Positions 5,835 to 5,841 of a stretch of DNA of 5,841 bases are shown here, one piece after another. This DNA is from an uncultured Alphaproteobacteria bacterium (GTDB taxonomy: Bacteria > Pseudomonadota > Alphaproteobacteria > Bin95): positions 1 to 5,841 of the forward strand of contig CAJXVF010000180.1 in NCBI GenBank assembly GCA_913060845.1. Direction: 5' to 3'. Every line of letters starts with the position of its first letter. Position 1 is the first letter of the stretch. The notes beneath the pieces were generated by a model. It ran no database searches, was not told the DNA's origin, and worked only from the letters and a program-made list of their open reading frames with translations. The position numbers were made by a program, and so were the translations under genes.

Positions 5835-5841
5835 CTGTCTC
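5835..5841 (+). other. Probable residual Nextera mosaic-end bases
   Basis: The contig ends in CTGTCTC, exactly the first 7 bases of the reverse-complemented Tn5 mosaic end used in Nextera libraries. Seven bases alone could be chance, but the full adapter at the other end makes adapter carry-over the likelier explanation. Confidence 0.7.

Noticed and set aside
1..5841. CRISPR arrays, tRNA or rRNA genes, insertion sequences, toxin-antitoxin or phage genes
   Set aside because: No regularly spaced repeats, cloverleaf-like stretches, transposase motifs or phage proteins were seen; the window is almost wholly filled by metabolic genes.

Overview
This window is an assembled contig end to end. Bases 1-48 are not biological. 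They match an Illumina Nextera read-2 adapter, including an i7 index, the tail of P7 and the Tn5 mosaic end. The last seven bases (5835-5841) match the start of the reverse-complemented mosaic end. Real DNA therefore runs from about 49 to 5834, and the genes at both ends are cut by the contig boundary. The DNA is moderately GC-rich by eye (not counted), genes are tightly packed with short or overlapping junctions, and the proteins look proteobacterial. An alphaproteobacterium, perhaps marine or environmental, is my best guess, but nothing in the window fixes the taxon.

Layout: a PrpF-family isomerase gene (minus strand, 3' end lost) is divergently transcribed from a five-gene plus-strand operon. 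Between them lies a 98-base control region with a strong inverted repeat at 802-832. The operon order is: PrpB-like lyase of the isocitrate lyase/PEP mutase superfamily (857-1789); MmgE/PrpD-family dehydratase/hydratase (1789-3312); NADPH-dependent F420 reductase-like protein (3319-3996); small VOC/glyoxalase-fold protein (3993-4427); class III (CaiB/BaiF) CoA-transferase (4444-5676). Junctions are a TGATG overlap, a 6-base gap, an ATGA overlap and a 16-base gap, which implies co-transcription and probable translational coupling. Two bases after the operon, a convergent minus-strand gene ends; only its last 51 codons are present.

Functionally, the PrpF-, PrpD- and PrpB-type enzymes form an isomerase, hydratase/dehydratase and C-C lyase series. 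In known pathways this series handles unsaturated or branched di- and tricarboxylates: 2-methylcitrate in propionate oxidation, and methylitaconate to dimethylmalate in nicotinate fermentation. No methylcitrate synthase (PrpC), AcnD or PrpR is visible. Instead the lyase and dehydratase are joined by a CoA-transferase, a VOC protein and a putative F420/NADP oxidoreductase, which is not the textbook prp operon. The most interesting reading is an uncharacterised catabolic module for a branched or unsaturated carboxylic acid, possibly linked to deazaflavin chemistry. The substrate cannot be read from sequence.
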